From Haloarcula mannanilytica (GTDB lineage Archaea; Halobacteriota; Halobacteria; Halobacteriales; Haloarculaceae), in assembly GCF_005406125.1 (NCBI RefSeq), contig NZ_BIXZ01000002.1:124001-188000 (forward strand): a DNA stretch of 64,000 bases, written 5' to 3'. The position numbers were made by a program, and so were the translations under genes. This document shows, piece by piece, positions 53,955 through 63,152 of this stretch. Numbering within the stretch: the stretch's first letter is position 1; the number at the start of each line of letters is the position of its first letter. The notes beneath the pieces are model-generated. The model was not told the origin of the DNA. It ran no database searches and saw only the letters and a program-made list of their open reading frames with translations.

Positions 53955-55186
53955 TGTCGCCAGTCGCGTATACGGTCGATGAGCCGTCCGGGCATGCCGG
54001 TGGCCGTAAGCGTCACGCCGACCGCAATCATCACGGTGTAAAGCCCCAGCGTCGAGAGCCAGATGACCAGCATCGCCAGGACGGCGTACAGGCCCTTCAG
54101 ATAGTAGAACGCACCGAGGGTCATGATCGTGCCGTACAGTAAGACGATGTAGGGACCCCACTGCCGGGCGTGGCCCCGGCGCATCCGGCGGCGGACGTAC
54201 TGCTTGAGGTCCGACCGCACTTCGTCGCGGTGCAGCGTCCGCCCTTCGATGTCCTCGCGGAACGACTCGAACTCCTCGCGGAGCTCCCTGAGTTCCTCGT
54301 CGGTCAGTTCGTCGGTTGTCGCTCCGGGCGTGTCAGCGCCGGCTGGCGGCGGCGTGTCGGTCTCGTCAGCGTCCTCACTCATCGCTTTGCCGGACCGTCG
54401 GTGCGATACCTGTTGTAGTTGCCGGTCCGAGAGCGCCGCGTTGACCGCCGCGCCCACGAGGAGGACCTGGCCGGCGAAGTAAAACCACGTCACAAGCAAG
54501 AGGACCGCGCCGATGACGCCATACACCTGGTAGCTGTCGGCCTGTGACGCGTACACGTTGAACCCCGTGCCCAGCAGCGTCCAGCCGATGCCGGCAAACA
54601 CTGCGCCGGGAACGGCGCTGCGTATCGTCATCTCCTGGTCGGGAAACAGGTAGTACAGCGGGAGGAAGGCGACCGTCAGGACGGGAACGAGTGCAAGCCC
54701 GCCGAGAGCGACCTGCAGACCGAAGACCGTCCCGAGCGCGCCGATGACGCCGAGTCCGACCAGTGCGATGCCGATGCCACCCAGTGCTGCCAGTCCGTCG
54801 ATGAGTTCGCCGACAATCGAATCAGGGCCCGCTGTCCCGTAGACGCGACTGAAGGCCGTATCCAGCCCGCGGAACACCTTGAGCGCGCTCCACAGCGTGA
54901 CGCCGACACCGAGAACCGTCGCGCCGCCGCGACCGGCCCCACTAGTCAGCGCGTCCTCAAGTAACGTCGACGCCGTCGGTGAGAGTACGTCCCCCGCGGC
55001 CGCCACGATGCTGTCGGCGAAGGCCTCCCCGCCCACCAGCGTGCCGACGACCAGCGTCAGCAACAACAGCGGCAGGAGCGAGACGAACATGTAGTAGGCG
55101 ATACCGGCGGCGAGAAAGGAGACCTCCTCCTCCTGGACGGTGCGGACGACGTGTCGAGCGACGGAAACGGCGCGTGTGCGGTCCAC
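53951..55186 (-). CDS. YihY/BrkB-family membrane protein
   Basis: This 411-residue protein has a six-TM YihY core (RTVQEEEVSFLAAGIAYYMFVSLLPLLLL, SALKVFRGLDTAFSRVY and YASQADSYQVYGVIGAVLLLVTWFYF). A charged coil then leads to two or three extra TM helices at the C-terminus. YihY proteins are old misnomers for RNase BN; their true role is unclear, perhaps lipid or solute transport. The C-terminal extension is a haloarchaeal addition. Confidence 0.85.
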   Translation of the reverse strand: MDRTRAVSVARHVVRTVQEEEVSFLAAGIAYYMFVSLLPLLLLTLVVGTLVGGEAFADSIVAAAGDVLSPTASTLLEDALTSGAGRGGATVLGVGVTLWSALKVFRGLDTAFSRVYGTAGPDSIVGELIDGLAALGGIGIALVGLGVIGALGTVFGLQVALGGLALVPVLTVAFLPLYYLFPDQEMTIRSAVPGAVFAGIGWTLLGTGFNVYASQADSYQVYGVIGAVLLLVTWFYFAGQVLLVGAAVNAALSDRQLQQVSHRRSGKAMSEDADETDTPPPAGADTPGATTDELTDEELRELREEFESFREDIEGRTLHRDEVRSDLKQYVRRRMRRGHARQWGPYIVLLYGTIMTLGAFYYLKGLYAVLAMLVIWLSTLGLYTVMIAVGVTLTATGMPGRLIDRIRDWRQ

Positions 55187-55258
55187 GCGAGCACGTCAGG
55201 AGGGAGGGACAAATATACTGTCGACTGACTGATGTCACGTCCCTGTCGACGCCAGCCG

Positions 55259-56695
55259 TTAATCATCAAGCGCCGCATCGGGTCGGTAGGCCCGACTGAC
55301 GACTCGCCACGTCCCGGAGCGGAAGCGGTAGTAGGTCACTGCCGCGGGAACGGCGGTTTCGACCACCAGTGAGGCGTACAGCGCGAGCGTTCCCAGCGGC
55401 GTGACGTAGCCGAGATACGCCATTGGGAGCGCAAACAGGTACATCCCGGCCAACTGGGAGTAAAACGGCCAGCGCGTGTCGCCGCTGGCCCGCAACGGGC
55501 CGACCGAGCCGCCGTCGACGCCCCGGAACACGACGCTCGCACACGCGACGGCCACGAACACCGTCACAAGCGGGAGCACTGTCGGGTCCGAGACGAACAG
55601 GCGGGCGATGCCCCGCGAGAACGGGAGCAGCGCCGCCGCAACGACGACGTACACGCCGATGCTCAGCCGAAGCACCGTCCGCGCCCAGACGGTCGCTTCG
55701 GCCTCGTCGTTGTCGCCAAGCGCCTGCCCGACGAGACTGCTCGATGCGAGACTCAGTCCCCAGTTCGGCGTGTCAAGCAGCGCCCGGACGCGAAGCGCCA
55801 CGACGTAGGCCGACACCACGCCCGGCCCGAACAGGCCGACGATGAACAGCCGGGGGAACTGCGCCCCGGTCCGCGCGAGGTTAGCCCCCACCAGCGGCGC
55901 GCCGGTTTCCGCGAGATCCCACCCCAGTCCCCGGTCGAGGAACGGCCGCGATACCGGCACCCGGACCGGAAACGCACCGATTACCGGCAGGCCACCGCGG
56001 GCTAGCCCGACGGTGAACCCAGCCGTAACGAGTACGTTCGCGACGACCGTCCCCAGCGCCGCACCGACGACGCCGAGGTCGAAGCCGAAAATGAAGACGG
56101 CGTTCAACGCGATGTTGACGACTGCACCGCCGGCCCGCAACAGCATCGGCGACCAGGCGTCGTCGGCCCCGACGAGCGTCCGACTAGCGATGAGGTTCAG
56201 CGCGGCAAAGGGGACGCCGAGGGCGACGACGCGCAGGTAGTCCGTCCCGTAGCTGACGGCTTCGGACCCCGTTCCGACGAGGTCGACGAGCAGACTCGGC
56301 AGGACCCAGTACGCCGCCATCAGCGGGAGTGTCAGCCCCAGAACGATGGCGGCGCTTGTCGTGACAGTGACCGCCAGTTCCTCGTCGGCGTCGGCCCCGT
56401 AGCGCTGAGACACCATCCCGATTGTCCCCCCGGCGACGCCCCCGCCCAGCGCGAATACAAGCGCCCAGAACGGGGCCGCAAAGCCGACGCCGGCGATAGC
56501 CGTCGGGCCGAGTGCGAGGCCGACCATCGCCACGTCAGCCGTCGACTTCGACATCCGGGCCAGTCCGGTGACGATCCGGGGCCAGGAGAGGTCCGTCGCT
56601 CGGCGGACCCGCTCGCGCTCGACGAGACCAAACCGTGCGAGCAGGCCGCCGACGAACAGCAAGACGCCACGGACCGGGTTGTACGTGGAGGGCAC
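55259..56695 (-). CDS. MATE family efflux transporter (second copy)
   Basis: A 478-residue MATE protein with twelve predicted TM helices and the half-repeat motif AGVGFAAPFWALVFALGGG. It is only distantly like the 48917-50404 copy and has no regulator beside it, so it probably differs in substrate or control. It is transcribed convergently with no gene closely overlapping. The start at ATG 56695 gives a short basic leader before the first TM helix. Confidence 0.86.
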   Translation of the reverse strand: MPSTYNPVRGVLLFVGGLLARFGLVERERVRRATDLSWPRIVTGLARMSKSTADVAMVGLALGPTAIAGVGFAAPFWALVFALGGGVAGGTIGMVSQRYGADADEELAVTVTTSAAIVLGLTLPLMAAYWVLPSLLVDLVGTGSEAVSYGTDYLRVVALGVPFAALNLIASRTLVGADDAWSPMLLRAGGAVVNIALNAVFIFGFDLGVVGAALGTVVANVLVTAGFTVGLARGGLPVIGAFPVRVPVSRPFLDRGLGWDLAETGAPLVGANLARTGAQFPRLFIVGLFGPGVVSAYVVALRVRALLDTPNWGLSLASSSLVGQALGDNDEAEATVWARTVLRLSIGVYVVVAAALLPFSRGIARLFVSDPTVLPLVTVFVAVACASVVFRGVDGGSVGPLRASGDTRWPFYSQLAGMYLFALPMAYLGYVTPLGTLALYASLVVETAVPAAVTYYRFRSGTWRVVSRAYRPDAALDD

Positions 56696-56789
56696 GGTTT
56701 CGCCACCGCTTCGCGGCCGAGCCCGAAAGGTGTTAAGAAAGGGGTCCCGCTCTCCCAGGGTTTATACAGCATCGCCGCAACGACCGGAT

Positions 56790-57206
56790 ATGGAGACGGA
56801 AGCGGCCATCCGGCACGGGACGATGCGGGTGACGGCCCTGTTGCTCGTCGCGGCCGCGCTGGCTATCGGCCTCGGCGTCGCCGGCGTCGGTGCGTCCCTG
56901 CCGATTGTCGTTGCACTGCTGGTACTGGCTGCTGTCCTGTACGCTGCCCGTCCGGACGGGAACCGGCTCGGTCCCGTCGCCGGTGTCGACGTGGGCGGTA
57001 TCGTCCAGTCGCTGTGGCTCGCACCGCTCATTACGGCCCTGCCGCTGCTCGTCCGTCTGTCGGCCACGCCCGGCGAGATGCAGGCCATCGGCGGGCTGCT
57101 CGGCCTTGCTGGAATGGCGAACTACTTCCTGCGCCCGGTGTATCTGCTGGGCTACGACCTCGTGTCCGCGGTGAGCGAGAGTGCCGGACGGGCGAACGGT
57201 CGGTAG
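56790..57206 (+). CDS. Small membrane protein, four TM helices
   Basis: A 138-residue hydrophobic protein, METEAAIRHGTMRVTALLLV, with four TM helices (about 15-30, 33-50, 65-85 and 92-108). I do not recognise a family. ATG 56790 follows a TTTATAC TATA box (56761-56767) at 23-29 nt, a clear leaderless promoter. A longer upstream frame lies within the MATE antisense and is not coding. Confidence 0.75.
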   Translation: METEAAIRHGTMRVTALLLVAAALAIGLGVAGVGASLPIVVALLVLAAVLYAARPDGNRLGPVAGVDVGGIVQSLWLAPLITALPLLVRLSATPGEMQAIGGLLGLAGMANYFLRPVYLLGYDLVSAVSESAGRANGR

Positions 57207-57263
57207 ACATCTCTTCGACCCAGCTTTTCTCGTCAAAATTGTAGCCCGTGATTCGCGGTTCTG

Positions 57264-58367
57264 CTACTCTGCCGTCGCCTCGCGGATTTCTTCCACGTCG
57301 GCGTCCGTCTTGAACGTCGTGCCGCCGTAGTGCGTTCGGGAGGCCTCGTAGCCGGCGTCCCGGAGCTTCTCGATGAACTCGTCCATGGCTTCCGCGCCGC
57401 GACCCCAGCGCTTGCAGAGACGGTGCTGGTCGTAGTGGGTCGGCGTGTCGATCTCCGCCCTGAGCGTCGCCAGCAGTTCGTTCGCTTCCTCGGCGGTGCC
57501 CATCTCCTCGGTCAGGTGCTCGGCGACGGCGTCGACAAACGCGGGGTCGCAGGTCCGACCGAGCCAGATGGGGCCGGCCGTCTGGAGGTGCTTCTCACAG
57601 ACTGGACACGCTTCGGGCGCGTCGGCGATGAGGCCGTAGTCGTGGTCCCGCCAGAGGCAGTGCTGGCAGTGGTGGACGTAGCCCAGTTCGTCGATGCAGT
57701 CGTTAGCGACCTTCGCGCCGTGGTCGAACTCCAGATAGGTCCGGGCGTAGTGTTTCGTCGCGTGGCTGAGAATCGGCCGCGCGGCGATATCGTAGCGAGC
57801 GGCGGTGCGGACCATCGCCGACAGGAGGACGCGCATCCCCATCTCGGCGTGGAACTCGGTGTTTCGCGGGACCGCGCCGTACGACCGGACGCCGCTCTCG
57901 AAGTGGGCCCCACACAGCGGCGCGGTATCGGTGGCCGTCACACAGAGGAGGTGTTTGGTCCCCTGAACAGCGGCGTCGGCGAAGGGAATCGGCGTGCCGA
58001 AGGGGTCCACATCGACCACGTCGAACGCCTCCGAATGCATGAGCACGTTCGCGTCCGACCGCCGGACCGAAGCGGCGAGGTCGTTGCGTTCGAGGTTCCG
58101 CTCGCACAGCGCCGTCGCGTCGTCGTCGATGTCACACAGCGTCGTCTCCCAGTCGTTGGCCGCCGCGCGGACACCCCGGATGCCGCTTGCGGCGGTCGCG
58201 TCCAGATACGTCGACACGCGGGGGGTTCGCTCTCGATAGGCCCGCAGCGCCGCCACGGTGATGTCGCGGTTCAGCTCCTGAACGGGGTTGAAGAACACGT
58301 CCGCGCCCTTCCCCGCATCGGGCTGTTCCGGCACCGTGACCGTCACTCGGCCCTCACTGACGCGCAT
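57264..58367 (-). CDS. trm1: tRNA (guanine26-N2)-dimethyltransferase Trm1
   Basis: A 367-residue Trm1 with SAM motif [16 protein letters not shown], the catalytic DVDPFGTP (motif IV) and a C-terminal zinc region (HCQHCLW and CPVCEKH). It dimethylates G26 in many tRNAs. Length and order are standard for archaea. ATG 58367 begins [17 protein letters not shown], just 95 nt from the divergent site-2 protease gene. Confidence 0.95.
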   Translation of the reverse strand: MRVSEGRVTVTVPEQPDAGKGADVFFNPVQELNRDITVAALRAYRERTPRVSTYLDATAASGIRGVRAAANDWETTLCDIDDDATALCERNLERNDLAASVRRSDANVLMHSEAFDVVDVDPFGTPIPFADAAVQGTKHLLCVTATDTAPLCGAHFESGVRSYGAVPRNTEFHAEMGMRVLLSAMVRTAARYDIAARPILSHATKHYARTYLEFDHGAKVANDCIDELGYVHHCQHCLWRDHDYGLIADAPEACPVCEKHLQTAGPIWLGRTCDPAFVDAVAEHLTEEMGTAEEANELLATLRAEIDTPTHYDQHRLCKRWGRGAEAMDEFIEKLRDAGYEASRTHYGGTTFKTDADVEEIREATAE

Positions 58368-58462
58368 ATGCCCCGGTCCGTGCGGGCGCCGTTAAGTCGT
58401 TCGAACCTGGTTGTCGGATCTGGCCAAGGGGGCTTAAGACCGTCCCCCGACTACCGACGGGT

Positions 58463-59668
58463 ATGCGCCGGTTCCGCATCGGGAGCGCGTTCGGGATCCC
58501 AATCCAGCTGGACCTGACGTTTCTCCTCGTGTTGCCGCTGTTCGCCTGGATTATCGGGACACAGATCGAACAGACGACCGAGCTGTTGAACGGGACGCTA
58601 AACGCCGGTCTGGACGCGGCCGTCCTCACCGACGGCGCGCTCGTGTGGGTGCTTGGCATCGGTGCGGCCGTCGGCCTGTTCACCGGCGTCGTCCTCCACG
58701 AACTCGGTCACTCCCTCGTGGCGATCCGCTATGGCTTCCCCATCGACTCCATCACACTCTGGCTGTTCGGCGGTATCGCCCAGCTCAGCGAGATGCCCGA
58801 AGACTGGAAACAGGAACTGGTCATCGCCATTGCCGGCCCCATCGTCAGCGTCGCCATCGGAGCCGTCTGTTTCGTCGCGTTCCAGATTCTCCCGAGTGGC
58901 GCGGGCGCGCCCGTCGAGTCAGCCCGGTTCATCCTCGGCTACCTCGCGCTGATGAACCTCGCGCTGGCGGCGTTCAACATGCTCCCGGGGTTCCCGATGG
59001 ACGGCGGCCGCGTCCTGCGTGCGCTGCTCGCCCGCAAACGGTCCTACGCCCGAGCCACCACTATCGCCGCCGAAGTTGGGAAGATATTCGCCGTCTTCCT
59101 CGGCCTCTTTGGCATCTTCGTCCTCGGAAATATCTTCCTCGCCGGTCTCGCCTTCTTCATCTACATCGGCGCAGCGGGCGAGTCCCGCCAGACCTCGATG
59201 CGGGCCGCGTTCGAGGGCATCACCGTCGCGGACGTGATGACGCCGGCGGACCACGTGACGACAGTGCCCGAGGACATGTCCGTCAGGGAGCTCATCCGAA
59301 CGATGTTCGAGGAGCGCCACACCGGCTATCCGGTTGAGCGCGACGGCGAGGTCGTCGGCCTCGTCACGCTCGAAGACGCCCGCGCCGTTCGGGAGGTCGA
59401 GCGCGAAGCCTACACCGTCGGGGACGTGATGACCACCGAAATCATCACCATCAGTCCGGACACTGACGTGATGGACGCGCTGACCTCGCTCCAGCAGAAC
59501 TCCGTCGGCCGCCTGCTCGTCACCGACGAGGACGGCTCCTTCGAGGGGCTGCTCACCCGGACGGACATCATGACGGCGCTCTCGATTATCAAATCCAGTG
59601 GGGATTTCGCCGCTATCGGCGAGACGGAGACTGAGACCGTCAGACCGGAGTCCAATATCGAGCGGTAG
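58463..59668 (+). CDS. Site-2 protease with two CBS domains
   Basis: A 401-residue intramembrane zinc metalloprotease. The active site has HELGH (79-83) and the N172-x-LPGFPMDGGR segment with D180. About six TM helices are followed by two CBS domains (from about 250) that bind adenine nucleotides and could gate cleavage. It may release membrane-anchored regulators. A GGGCTTAAGAC TATA-like region lies just upstream. This CBS-fused type is common in archaea. Confidence 0.9.
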   Translation: MRRFRIGSAFGIPIQLDLTFLLVLPLFAWIIGTQIEQTTELLNGTLNAGLDAAVLTDGALVWVLGIGAAVGLFTGVVLHELGHSLVAIRYGFPIDSITLWLFGGIAQLSEMPEDWKQELVIAIAGPIVSVAIGAVCFVAFQILPSGAGAPVESARFILGYLALMNLALAAFNMLPGFPMDGGRVLRALLARKRSYARATTIAAEVGKIFAVFLGLFGIFVLGNIFLAGLAFFIYIGAAGESRQTSMRAAFEGITVADVMTPADHVTTVPEDMSVRELIRTMFEERHTGYPVERDGEVVGLVTLEDARAVREVEREAYTVGDVMTTEIITISPDTDVMDALTSLQQNSVGRLLVTDEDGSFEGLLTRTDIMTALSIIKSSGDFAAIGETETETVRPESNIER

Positions 59669-59697
59669 CAGTTACGCCCCGGCGAGACGGAGTCCCG

Positions 59698-59976
59698 TTA
59701 CTCGTCGTCCAGCGCCGCGGCAATCGCTTCGAGTTCACCCTTCCGAAACGGCTGCTCCGCGTCCGCCGGGTCGTCATCGTCCCACTCGCCGATTTTCCAG
59801 AGGATCCTCGCTCGCATCTGTGGCTTCGACGGCAACCGATTCGTGTCGATGTCGTATCCCACAGCCTCGCAGATCGCCGCCAGGGCTTCCTTGGTGAAGG
59901 CAGTCGAAACCGGGCGCTCGTACCGGCCTACGGCCTGCCGTATCTCGTTTCGCAGCTCATCAACGGTCGGTGACAT
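59698..59976 (-). CDS. Small helical conserved protein
   Basis: A 92-residue acidic helical protein, MSPTVDELRNEIRQAVGRYERPVSTAFTKEALAAICEAVG, with LPSKPQMRARILWKIG near residue 48, somewhat like a SAP-type DNA-binding motif. I do not recognise a family. It lies 43 nt downstream of the HNH gene on the same strand, so it might accompany it. The frame is open upstream into the HNH region but without coding bias. Confidence 0.65.
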   Translation of the reverse strand: MSPTVDELRNEIRQAVGRYERPVSTAFTKEALAAICEAVGYDIDTNRLPSKPQMRARILWKIGEWDDDDPADAEQPFRKGELEAIAAALDDE

Positions 59977-60019
59977 AGGCGTACTGGCGGTGGGACTGAT
60001 TGTGTAGATTCCGGTCCGG

Positions 60020-60868
60020 TTACGCCGACGCGCCGCGGGCAGCAGGCGTGTCCAACCGCCGAATACCGGCCCGCCAGCGCAGTTCCGCCCGCGAGACACG
60101 GCCGAACTCCGCCCGACGGTGACAGCCCGGACACAGCGAAACGACGTTGTCAAGGGTATGTGCGTCCCGGACGGCAAGGGCTGGCATCGCAGCGAACAGC
60201 CGGACCGGCACGATGTGATGCACGTCCGGGTTCCGCCCCAGTTCGTCGTCGGCAGTCCCACACAGCACGCAGGCGTGGTCGTCCCGCTCCAAGGCTCGCT
60301 CGCGCACCGCCCGCCATCCCGGCCCATACTCGCCGACGCCACCACCGCGCCAGTTCGGGTGGCCGTCGCCGGTGAACGCCTCGGACAGCCACTCAGCGTG
60401 ACAGTCCCGGCTACAGAGGACGACTTCGCCTGTAACATCGCTCGGATACCGCTCAACGGAACGTTCACAGACGGAACAGTCGAAACTGAGCTTTCCCCCG
60501 TTCCAGTTTGGGTTGTCAGCGCCGGATATCTGTCGTGTATGTCGCCATTCGGCTGTTTCGACGCAGTCCGAGCAGTAACATCCCTCCTTCTCTGATGAGT
60601 AGTACGTGAACGTCGCGCCGCAGTTGTCACAGGTCGTCTCCACTTTCGCGTCCGAATAGTTCGGATTGTCCGCCCCTGAAAAGGACACTGCAGTGTCGCG
60701 GCACTCGTCAGAGCAGTAGCGCTTCTCGTATTCGGAGTAAAACCGGTCCGTACAGTGGTCACATTCCCGGTTCGGCAGACTCGTGCCGTGGACACTGCTG
60801 TGGTGAACGCCGAGTCCCCGTCTGGAGTCAAACGTGCGGTCACAGGAGGGGCAGTCGTGGTCTCCCAT
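60020..60868 (-). CDS. HNH endonuclease with several zinc knuckles
   Basis: A 282-residue protein. It starts with a C2H2-like finger (C6, C9, H22, H27). Three treble-clef/zinc-ribbon units follow (CDHC...CSDEC, CDNC...CSDC, CSVC...CSRDC), each ended by a short motif GADNPNY, GADNPNW or GDGHPNW. The C-terminus is an HNH core: CVLCG, HHIVPVRLF and LCPGCHRRAE. This resembles selfish or homing HNH enzymes. The middle coding part is less GC-rich than its neighbours. tRNA-His lies 104 nt away. Confidence 0.85.
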   Translation of the reverse strand: MGDHDCPSCDRTFDSRRGLGVHHSSVHGTSLPNRECDHCTDRFYSEYEKRYCSDECRDTAVSFSGADNPNYSDAKVETTCDNCGATFTYYSSEKEGCYCSDCVETAEWRHTRQISGADNPNWNGGKLSFDCSVCERSVERYPSDVTGEVVLCSRDCHAEWLSEAFTGDGHPNWRGGGVGEYGPGWRAVRERALERDDHACVLCGTADDELGRNPDVHHIVPVRLFAAMPALAVRDAHTLDNVVSLCPGCHRRAEFGRVSRAELRWRAGIRRLDTPAARGASA

Positions 60869-60972
60869 GCAAAAGTATCTCCTGTTGATACATTATAAAT
60901 CAACGGAGCAAGTGTTAGAGATAGGACCGCCGACATACCGAATCTGCCGAAATCGGCATATAGAAGGTCTAA

Positions 60973-61044
60973 GTCCGGGCGCGGGAATTGAACCCGCCTC
61001 TTAGCCACCACAAGGCTAAAGGATGCCACTACCCCAGCCCGGAC
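60973..61044 (-). tRNA. tRNA-His (GTG anticodon)
   Basis: Read on the minus strand, G-1 pairs with discriminator C73 around acceptor TCCGGGC/GCCCGGA, the tRNA-His identity pair. The anticodon stem TAGCC/GGCTA holds loop TTGTGGT, giving anticodon GTG. The T stem is GCGGG/CCCGC with TTCAATT. The length is 72 nt, with no intron and no encoded CCA. The 355-nt gap around it holds nothing else I can support. Confidence 0.95.
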
Positions 61045-61223
61045 ACGCTCGCTGAAGCATTCATAGATATTCCGCTGGAACAGAAATACGTTACGAATCC
61101 GAGAACCAGTGAGCCGTGAGAGCGCGTGACAGCGACGGCATATCGGCTCGGATAGGAACGACGGTCCGAGAGCCACCCGGTTCGAGACGCTTTTACAGCA
61201 CCACAGCGTAGTGAGGGGTACGC

Positions 61224-61676
61224 GTGGCCATCACGGACAAAATCTACGTCAAGAACCACCAGCGGCTCGCCTCCCAGTTGGAGACGAGCTTCCCCAAGGG
61301 GGCGTTCAAGGGCGCGACGCTTGACATCCTCTTCCAGGGCGACGGGCTGGCAAAGCTCGACGAAGCCTCCAGGGAGCGCGTGTTGGATTTCGCTGAGGAC
61401 TTCCTGGACTGTGACTGTGAGGCCAACCCCCACTGTGGCTGTGCCGAGCGAAAGTTCATCTCGTATCTGCTGGAACTGCGCGAGCAGGGGATGGGGCCGG
61501 ACGCCATCGTCGACGTGATGAGTGACGACTACATGCTGTATGCCTATCCGGGCGACGTGCTTTCCTTCCTCGATAACTCCGTCAGAACGCTCGAAGCCGT
61601 GGAAACACTGGCCGATGTCGACGGGCGCGACGACGTGGCCGAGGACGTGCAGCGCCTCCGTAATCGACTGGTGTAG
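61224..61676 (+). CDS. Conserved haloarchaeal protein with Cys motif
   Basis: A 150-residue helical protein, MAITDKIYVKNHQRLASQLETSFPKGAFKGATLDILFQGDG. A CDCEANPHCGC segment (about residues 64-74) could bind metal. The C-terminal half is helical, with DAIVDVMSDDYMLYAYPGDVLSFLDNSVRTLE. It is a widely kept haloarchaeal family of unknown function. GTG 61224 is fixed by the conserved MAITDKIYVKN start. Confidence 0.8.
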   Translation: MAITDKIYVKNHQRLASQLETSFPKGAFKGATLDILFQGDGLAKLDEASRERVLDFAEDFLDCDCEANPHCGCAERKFISYLLELREQGMGPDAIVDVMSDDYMLYAYPGDVLSFLDNSVRTLEAVETLADVDGRDDVAEDVQRLRNRLV

Positions 61677-61725
61677 CGACAGTGTCCGGACGGTCCGGGC
61701 AGTCAGCAAGGCGATATCGGGGCTG

Positions 61726-62286
61726 TCAGTCGGTCCGGACCAGTGTGTCGTCCGCGAGAAACCGCTGCAGCGTGTGTGCGTCGCCTTCCAGCGTCTTGAG
61801 GTGAACACACAGCAGTTCGCTCGTGGCGTTATCGCGGAACTGCTCAGCCAGATCGACGTGGTCGCGCATCTGGACGGCGAGCGTCGCGTAGCCGTCGAGG
61901 TCCCGTTCGAGCGAAGACCGGACATCGAAGCGGTGGGGCGTCTCGATGGTCATCGGAGCGTGTTGCCGGATGCCCATCGGTCCACAGACCGGGACACCAC
62001 CGAGTGCGTGGACGCGGATTGCGATGTCATCAGTCATCTCAGTGAGTCGGTCGGCGGCTGCTTCGAGGAACGTCGCGACGTCGTGCCACTCAGCTCCGTC
62101 GATGGTCCAGTAGTGTTTCCTGACCTGATTGAACAGGAGGTACAGCCCCGACAGTTCGGCGTTCAGGGCAGTCACTAGCCGTTCCGCAACGGCCGGCTCC
62201 AGTCGGACTTCGTTCGCTCGGACGGTGTCCCACTCCTGCCGGCGGTGGTCTGCACCGGGGTCCCGAAGGTGGGGCGTACTCGCCAT
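61726..62286 (-). CDS. Dps-like ferritin-fold protein (copy 1)
   Basis: A 186-residue four-helix protein of the Dps family. The family pattern LYLLFNQVRKHYWTIDG followed by TEMTDDIAIRVHALGG is clear. Compared with canonical Dps, the ferroxidase histidines and E62 appear substituted (K-H-Y-W instead of Y-H-W, and I at the Glu position), so iron oxidation may be weak or absent. It starts 2 nt after the stop of copy 2, making a tandem operon. Confidence 0.82.
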   Translation of the reverse strand: MASTPHLRDPGADHRRQEWDTVRANEVRLEPAVAERLVTALNAELSGLYLLFNQVRKHYWTIDGAEWHDVATFLEAAADRLTEMTDDIAIRVHALGGVPVCGPMGIRQHAPMTIETPHRFDVRSSLERDLDGYATLAVQMRDHVDLAEQFRDNATSELLCVHLKTLEGDAHTLQRFLADDTLVRTD

Positions 62287-62288
62287 GG

Positions 62289-62864
62289 TTAGTTACCCCC
62301 CGCTTCCCGGACGAGCGTGTCGTCGTCGAGGAACTGTTCGATTCTGTGGGCGTCGGTTTCGAGCGTCGTCAGGTGGTCACGCAGTCGCTCTGCCGTGCCC
62401 GAATCACCCATCTCCGTCGCGAGGGCCACGTGTTCTCGCATGCTCGCAACAAGTGTCGCGTACCCGTCGAGGTCCCCCGAAAGTGAGGCGCGGAGGTCGT
62501 AGAGGTCCTCGGCTTCCAGATGGACCTCGGCATGTTTCTGAATCGTCGGCGGTGTGTTCGGCGGGATACCGCCGAGTTCAACGATTCGAACCGCGAGGTC
62601 GTCGTTGATGTCACGAACGCGCTTGTACGCGTCCTTGAGAAACTCGGCGACATCGTGGAACTCGGCACCTTCGGCCGTCCAGTAGTGCTTCCGGAGGAGA
62701 TAGAAGAGATTGAACGAACTGGCGTGGTCGGTAGTGAGTGCGTCCACGGTCACCTCAGCGACATCGCTGTCGATGCGAAGGTCGTTCTCGTCAACCGTTC
62801 CCCACTCCTGGTGACGGACGCCGGTTTCGGGTTCACGGACCAGTCCGAGTTGGTTCTCCGTCAT
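62289..62864 (-). CDS. Dps-like ferritin-fold protein (copy 2)
   Basis: A 191-residue Dps-family protein about 40% like copy 1 by eye (FNLFYLLRKHYWTAEGAEFHDVAEF, then RDINDDLAVRIVELGG). The same changes at putative ferroxidase positions are present (KHYW; V for Glu). The two may form mixed dodecamers or bind DNA or heme rather than mineralise iron. A minus-strand TATA box (GTATAC, 62895-62900) lies about 31 nt upstream, and a large dyad lies further up. Confidence 0.82.
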   Translation of the reverse strand: MTENQLGLVREPETGVRHQEWGTVDENDLRIDSDVAEVTVDALTTDHASSFNLFYLLRKHYWTAEGAEFHDVAEFLKDAYKRVRDINDDLAVRIVELGGIPPNTPPTIQKHAEVHLEAEDLYDLRASLSGDLDGYATLVASMREHVALATEMGDSGTAERLRDHLTTLETDAHRIEQFLDDDTLVREAGGN

Positions 62865-62924
62865 CTGCTCACCTCGACCACAGTCCTGTGAGAGGTATAC
62901 GACTCATACTGTGACCTTGATTAT

Positions 62925-62969
62925 CCGACCACATAAATATTATCAGATAACCGATAATTTTTAGGTCGG
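62925..62969. promoter_or_regulatory. Nested dyad upstream of the Dps-like operon
   Basis: An outer pair CCGACC/GGTCGG (62925-62930, 62964-62969) encloses an inner pair ATTATC/GATAAT (62939-62944, 62953-62958), with 8 nt between the inner arms. It lies about 60-105 nt before copy 2 in an AT-rich 288-nt gap that has no other gene. Such a site fits a metal- or redox-responsive regulator (for example of the DtxR/SirR type), though none is identified. Confidence 0.5.
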
Positions 62970-63152
62970 CCGAAAGTATGCGATATGTTCACAATATACA
63001 AGCATCCGAGATATCGGCTGTCTAATCGCTATCTTCCGGCAGCACAGCGAGAAGCCCCGCCGGGTGCGTTATTTCAGCCGTAGAGGAAATATAATATATT
63101 CTACTAATTTACAATGAGATGCTATTCGAATGAGCGACACAGGATGTTGCCG

